From the NCBI GenBank assembly GCA_023128455.1, contig JAGMDW010000053.1, positions 1-14,099 of the forward strand: a stretch of DNA of 14,099 bases. Reading direction: 5' to 3'. Positions 14,097-14,099 of the stretch are shown here, piece after piece. Numbering within the stretch: the stretch's first letter is position 1; every line of letters begins with the position of its first letter. Position numbers and translations under genes: made by a program. This DNA is from Desulfurellaceae bacterium (GTDB lineage: Bacteria > Campylobacterota_A > Desulfurellia > JAGGSF01). The notes below the pieces were generated by a model, which saw only the letters and a list, made by a program, of their open reading frames with translations, searched no databases and was not told the DNA's origin.

Positions 14097-14099
14097 CTA

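Overview
The window looks like AT-rich bacterial chromosome from a Gram-negative (diderm), probably strictly anaerobic organism. The diderm call rests on KdsA (KDO synthesis) and an LptG-like lipopolysaccharide export permease. The anaerobic call rests on an oxidoreductase locus rich in iron-sulfur clusters, made of a formate-dehydrogenase-like protein and two Nfn/glutamate-synthase-small-subunit-like flavoproteins. No taxon can be named from sequence alone. An acetate transporter beside an NADPH/Fe-S/molybdopterin locus would suit an acetate-oxidising anaerobe, but that is inference. No phage, transposon, CRISPR, tRNA or rRNA was seen.

Layout. Plus strand, 62-2538: a SatP/YaaH-type acetate transporter, a hairpin, a near-consensus promoter placed so close to the next gene that its mRNA should be almost leaderless, then kdsA and lptG overlapping by 4 bp. 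Minus strand, from the right edge to 2586: a possible C-terminal gene fragment, then ROK kinase, murA, hisG (short form), family-4 uracil-DNA glycosylase, a periplasmic binding protein, aroB and a small putative lipoprotein, joined by overlaps or gaps of 2-3 bp. After a 63-bp gap comes a three-gene redox locus: nfnB-like, fdhA-like, nfnA-like. The two gene sets converge on one hairpin at 2537-2572, whose T-run serves the minus strand.

How the genes work together. The seven-gene minus-strand chain mixes peptidoglycan (murA), aromatic (aroB) and histidine (hisG) biosynthesis, uracil repair and envelope proteins. It is held together by translational coupling rather than by one pathway.

The most interesting part is the redox locus at 2586-7718. 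Both halves of an Nfn-type NADH/NADPH/ferredoxin flavoprotein flank a 924-residue molybdopterin subunit, suggesting a complex linking formate (or another small substrate or acceptor) to pyridine nucleotides. The large subunit is odd in three ways. Its N-terminal [2Fe-2S] domain has lost two of four ligand cysteines, its His/Cys cluster motif is doubled, and its active-site surroundings read C-H-T-T-S. A SfrAB-like NADPH oxidoreductase, as in Geobacter, is a reasonable alternative to a formate dehydrogenase.
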